Under the pieces are notes generated by a model. That model searched no databases, had not been told where the DNA came from, and saw only the letters and a list, made by a program, of their open reading frames with translations. A DNA stretch of 64,000 bases from Sulfitobacter sp. DSM 110093. GTDB lineage: Bacteria > Pseudomonadota > Alphaproteobacteria > Rhodobacterales > Rhodobacteraceae. Location of the stretch: positions 2,679,001 to 2,743,000 of the forward strand of contig NZ_CP085167.1 of the NCBI RefSeq assembly GCF_022788715.1, read 5' to 3'. This document shows positions 62,311-64,000 of this stretch, one piece after another (the first letter of the stretch is position 1; each line of letters starts with the position of its first letter). The translations under genes and the position numbers were made by a program.

Positions 62311-63797
62311 AGATGTTTCAAGATTTCCTGTCCGCAGCCGCACTGGTGACAAGCCCGGACACGCTCTTGTCCATCGTGATCGCGTCGTTCTTCGGCTTTG
62401 TCGTAGGAGCGCTTCCCGGATTGACTGCGACGATGGCCGTGGCTCTCCTGATCCCGATCACCTTCCTGCTGTCGCCCATCGCGGCCATCGCGTCGATCGT
62501 GTCTGCCGCCGCGATGTCCATCTTTGCTGGAGATATTCCCGGCGCGCTACTGCGCATCCCCGGAACCCCCGCCTCGGCTGCCTATATGGAGGATGCTCAC
62601 GCGCTGGTCCTGAAGGGCGAGGCAGGTTACGTGATCGGTGCCTCTGCCGTGTTTGGACTGGTCGGCGGCACCATCGGGACAATCATCCTAGTCGCCGCCT
62701 CGCCCCTACTGGCAGATTTCGCGCTGAGCTTCTCGAGCTTCGAATTCTTCTGGCTGGGATGTCTTGGCCTGAGTTGCGCGGTACTTGTGGCGGGGGACGA
62801 CCTGCTTAAGGGAATAGCCGCACTGATGATCGGACTTCTGATCGCAAGCGTAGGGATGGATTACACTACGGGCTATCCTCGTTTTACCTTCGGAACTTGG
62901 GTGCTGCTCGAAGGCATTTCCTTCATCCCGGCGTTGATCGGCATGTTCGCGCTTCCCGAGATCCTGCGCCTCCTGTCCAGCAAAAGCGGGCCCCGGACGC
63001 TGCCGGACGCGGCGCCGGGTTCTGCCCCGTCGAAGATTTCCAAAGCCGGGCGACGCTATTGGTGGACGTCGCTGCGCAGCGCCGTGATGGGAACCGGGCT
63101 CGGATCATTGCCGGGCGCTGGCGCAGATATTGCCGCCTGGATCGCCGTTGCGGTGACACGGCGGTCGACGAAAGAGCCCCAGCTTTGGGGCAAGGGCCAT
63201 ATCGAACCCATTGTCGCTGGTGGATCGGCCAATAACGCGGCGCTTGCGGGGGCTTGGATTCCCGCGCTTGTCTTCGCCATCCCGGGCGACACGATCACCG
63301 CTATCGCGATTGGCGTATTGTATCTAAAAGGCGTGAATCCAGGTCCAATGGTGTTCATCGAAAGCGGCCAGATGGTCTATGCCGTGTTTTTGGTGTTCTT
63401 CCTTGCCAACCTGTTGCTGCTTCCTTTCGGCTGGCTCGGCATCCGCTTGGCGGGGCTGGTTCTGCGCGTGCCGCCGAGCGTCATCGCGCCAACGCTGTTG
63501 ATCCTCGCCTGCCTAGGCGCTTTTGCGATCGACAACGACGTGACCGGCTTACTTGTAATGCTCTGCTTAGGGGTGCTGGCGACGATCATGAATGCATCTG
63601 ATCTGCCGCTTGCTCCGGTGGTTCTCGGAATCGTCATGGGGCAAATTGTTGAAGAAAATCTGATGCAGTCACTCATTAGCACGCAAGGTGATCTCCTAGC
63701 CTTCTTTGATCGACCTGGCTCTGCAATCCTCGGAATCTTAACTCTTCTCATATGGAGTGGCGCCTTGATCAAAGCAGTGCTGCGGTTAAGGGGATAA
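62307..63797 (+). CDS. tctA: Tripartite tricarboxylate transporter large subunit TctA
   Basis: This protein of about 496 residues has roughly 12 membrane helices. TctA landmarks are FGFVVGALPGLTATMAVALLIP, the GDIPGALLRIPGTPASAAYMEDAHAL region, GSLPGAGADIAAWIA and FAIPGDTITAIAIG. It moves the carboxylate across the membrane. Its start may be TTG at 62307 or ATG at 62313; AGGA lies at 62298-62301. It ends the operon; an IS30-type element begins about 75 bp later. Confidence 0.93.
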   Translation: MKMFQDFLSAAALVTSPDTLLSIVIASFFGFVVGALPGLTATMAVALLIPITFLLSPIAAIASIVSAAAMSIFAGDIPGALLRIPGTPASAAYMEDAHALVLKGEAGYVIGASAVFGLVGGTIGTIILVAASPLLADFALSFSSFEFFWLGCLGLSCAVLVAGDDLLKGIAALMIGLLIASVGMDYTTGYPRFTFGTWVLLEGISFIPALIGMFALPEILRLLSSKSGPRTLPDAAPGSAPSKISKAGRRYWWTSLRSAVMGTGLGSLPGAGADIAAWIAVAVTRRSTKEPQLWGKGHIEPIVAGGSANNAALAGAWIPALVFAIPGDTITAIAIGVLYLKGVNPGPMVFIESGQMVYAVFLVFFLANLLLLPFGWLGIRLAGLVLRVPPSVIAPTLLILACLGAFAIDNDVTGLLVMLCLGVLATIMNASDLPLAPVVLGIVMGQIVEENLMQSLISTQGDLLAFFDRPGSAILGILTLLIWSGALIKAVLRLRG

Positions 63798-63871
63798 AGG
63801 CCGCTAATTTGAGGCCAATGCCGACATGGAACTTTCTTTGCAGAATTACTTAAAAAATTCCGATTGATAAG

Positions 63872-64000
63872 GTAATCCCCCCTAAAATTAGTGGTGATGG
63901 ATTCAGGCGGTCACTGCAACACCTGCTCTAACTTACACGCTGGTATGAGAAACCCTAAGGTTTTCCGTGGCCGATTGTTGAGTTGGTTTGCGACCTCATC
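63872..64000 (-). mobile_element. IS30-family element, left end (continues past the window)
   Basis: The terminal repeat GTAATCCCCCCTAAAATTA begins at 63872, and the element extends to the right beyond the window. Its C-terminal transposase reading is on the minus strand. It lies in the short spacer after tctA. The same end occurs as a scar at 48923. Confidence 0.8.
63911..64000 (-). CDS. IS30-family transposase, C-terminal part (cut by window edge)
   Basis: The minus strand reads DEVANQLNNRPRKTLGFLIP followed by ACKLEQVLQ and a stop at 63911-63913. NNRPRKTLGF is the well-conserved C-terminal motif of IS30 transposases. Only about 29 codons lie in the window, so completeness cannot be judged. 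Confidence 0.85.
   Translation of the reverse strand, partial: DEVANQLNNRPRKTLGFLIPACKLEQVLQ

Overview
The window looks like DNA from a marine alphaproteobacterium of the Rhodobacteraceae/Roseobacteraceae group. This is inferred from moderate-to-high GC, protein family content (several TRAP transporters, class III alcohol dehydrogenase with S-formylglutathione hydrolase, a RarD-type permease) and the kinds of insertion sequence seen. The density of IS remnants, broken genes and catabolic cassettes suggests an accessory part of a chromosome or a large plasmid; no replication genes, rRNA or tRNA were seen.

Layout. 1-1070: decayed IS5-type element. 1178-10070: a lactaldehyde-type aldehyde dehydrogenase, then a minus-strand operon (iclR-dctQ-dctM-cupin-dctP-CoA transferase-MaoC-CitE-MaoC). 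Its enzyme set matches the itaconate/C5-dicarboxyl-CoA route ending in citramalyl-CoA cleavage. 10205-10735: IS66 relic. 10829-13677: a hypothetical protein, a metallophosphoesterase and a RarD permease. 14186-18186: glutathione-dependent formaldehyde oxidation (fghA, adhC) divergent from a LysR regulator and a bestrophin-like channel. 18250-29384: an N-demethylation-type cluster: degenerate second adhC, TMADH-like flavoprotein, TAXI-TRAP transporter, GntR regulator, DAO-type oxidase, P5C reductase, etfBA and a strong terminator. 29788-37460: a partly decayed metal island with hemerythrin, broken csoR, DUF305, broken HMA chaperone, bactofilin, CDF exporter, DUF411, Zn/Cd/Pb P-type ATPase and MerR with operators.

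38706-43038 is a compact light-signalling operon: a short LOV protein, a CheB-CheR-PAS-HWE histidine kinase and a single-domain response regulator. 43452-48192 holds a short tyrosine recombinase, a GNAT acetyltransferase, an unknown protein, a Lon-like AAA+ ATPase and a TniB-like AAA+ ATPase without its transposase. 48923-51930 is a nested IS scar: an intact IS66 with an 8-bp target duplication sits inside an IS481 transposase gene that is itself truncated beside an IS30-type end.

52053-63797 is a four-carbon sugar-acid regulon. The minus-strand operon carries a COG4091-type dehydrogenase, TRAP transporter, cyclase-family hydrolase, otnK and otnC. The plus strand carries gntR, then an amidohydrolase-tctCBA operon. 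Three near-identical ATTGCATGCAAT palindromes lie at the promoters of these units, so one GntR protein probably controls all of them. The window ends inside an IS30-family element.

The main theme is uptake of small organic acids or methylated amines by high-affinity carriers, each with its own regulator and activation enzymes, alongside metal and formaldehyde detoxification and blue-light sensing. Fragments of one short integrase family occur at 30513, 38455 and 43452.
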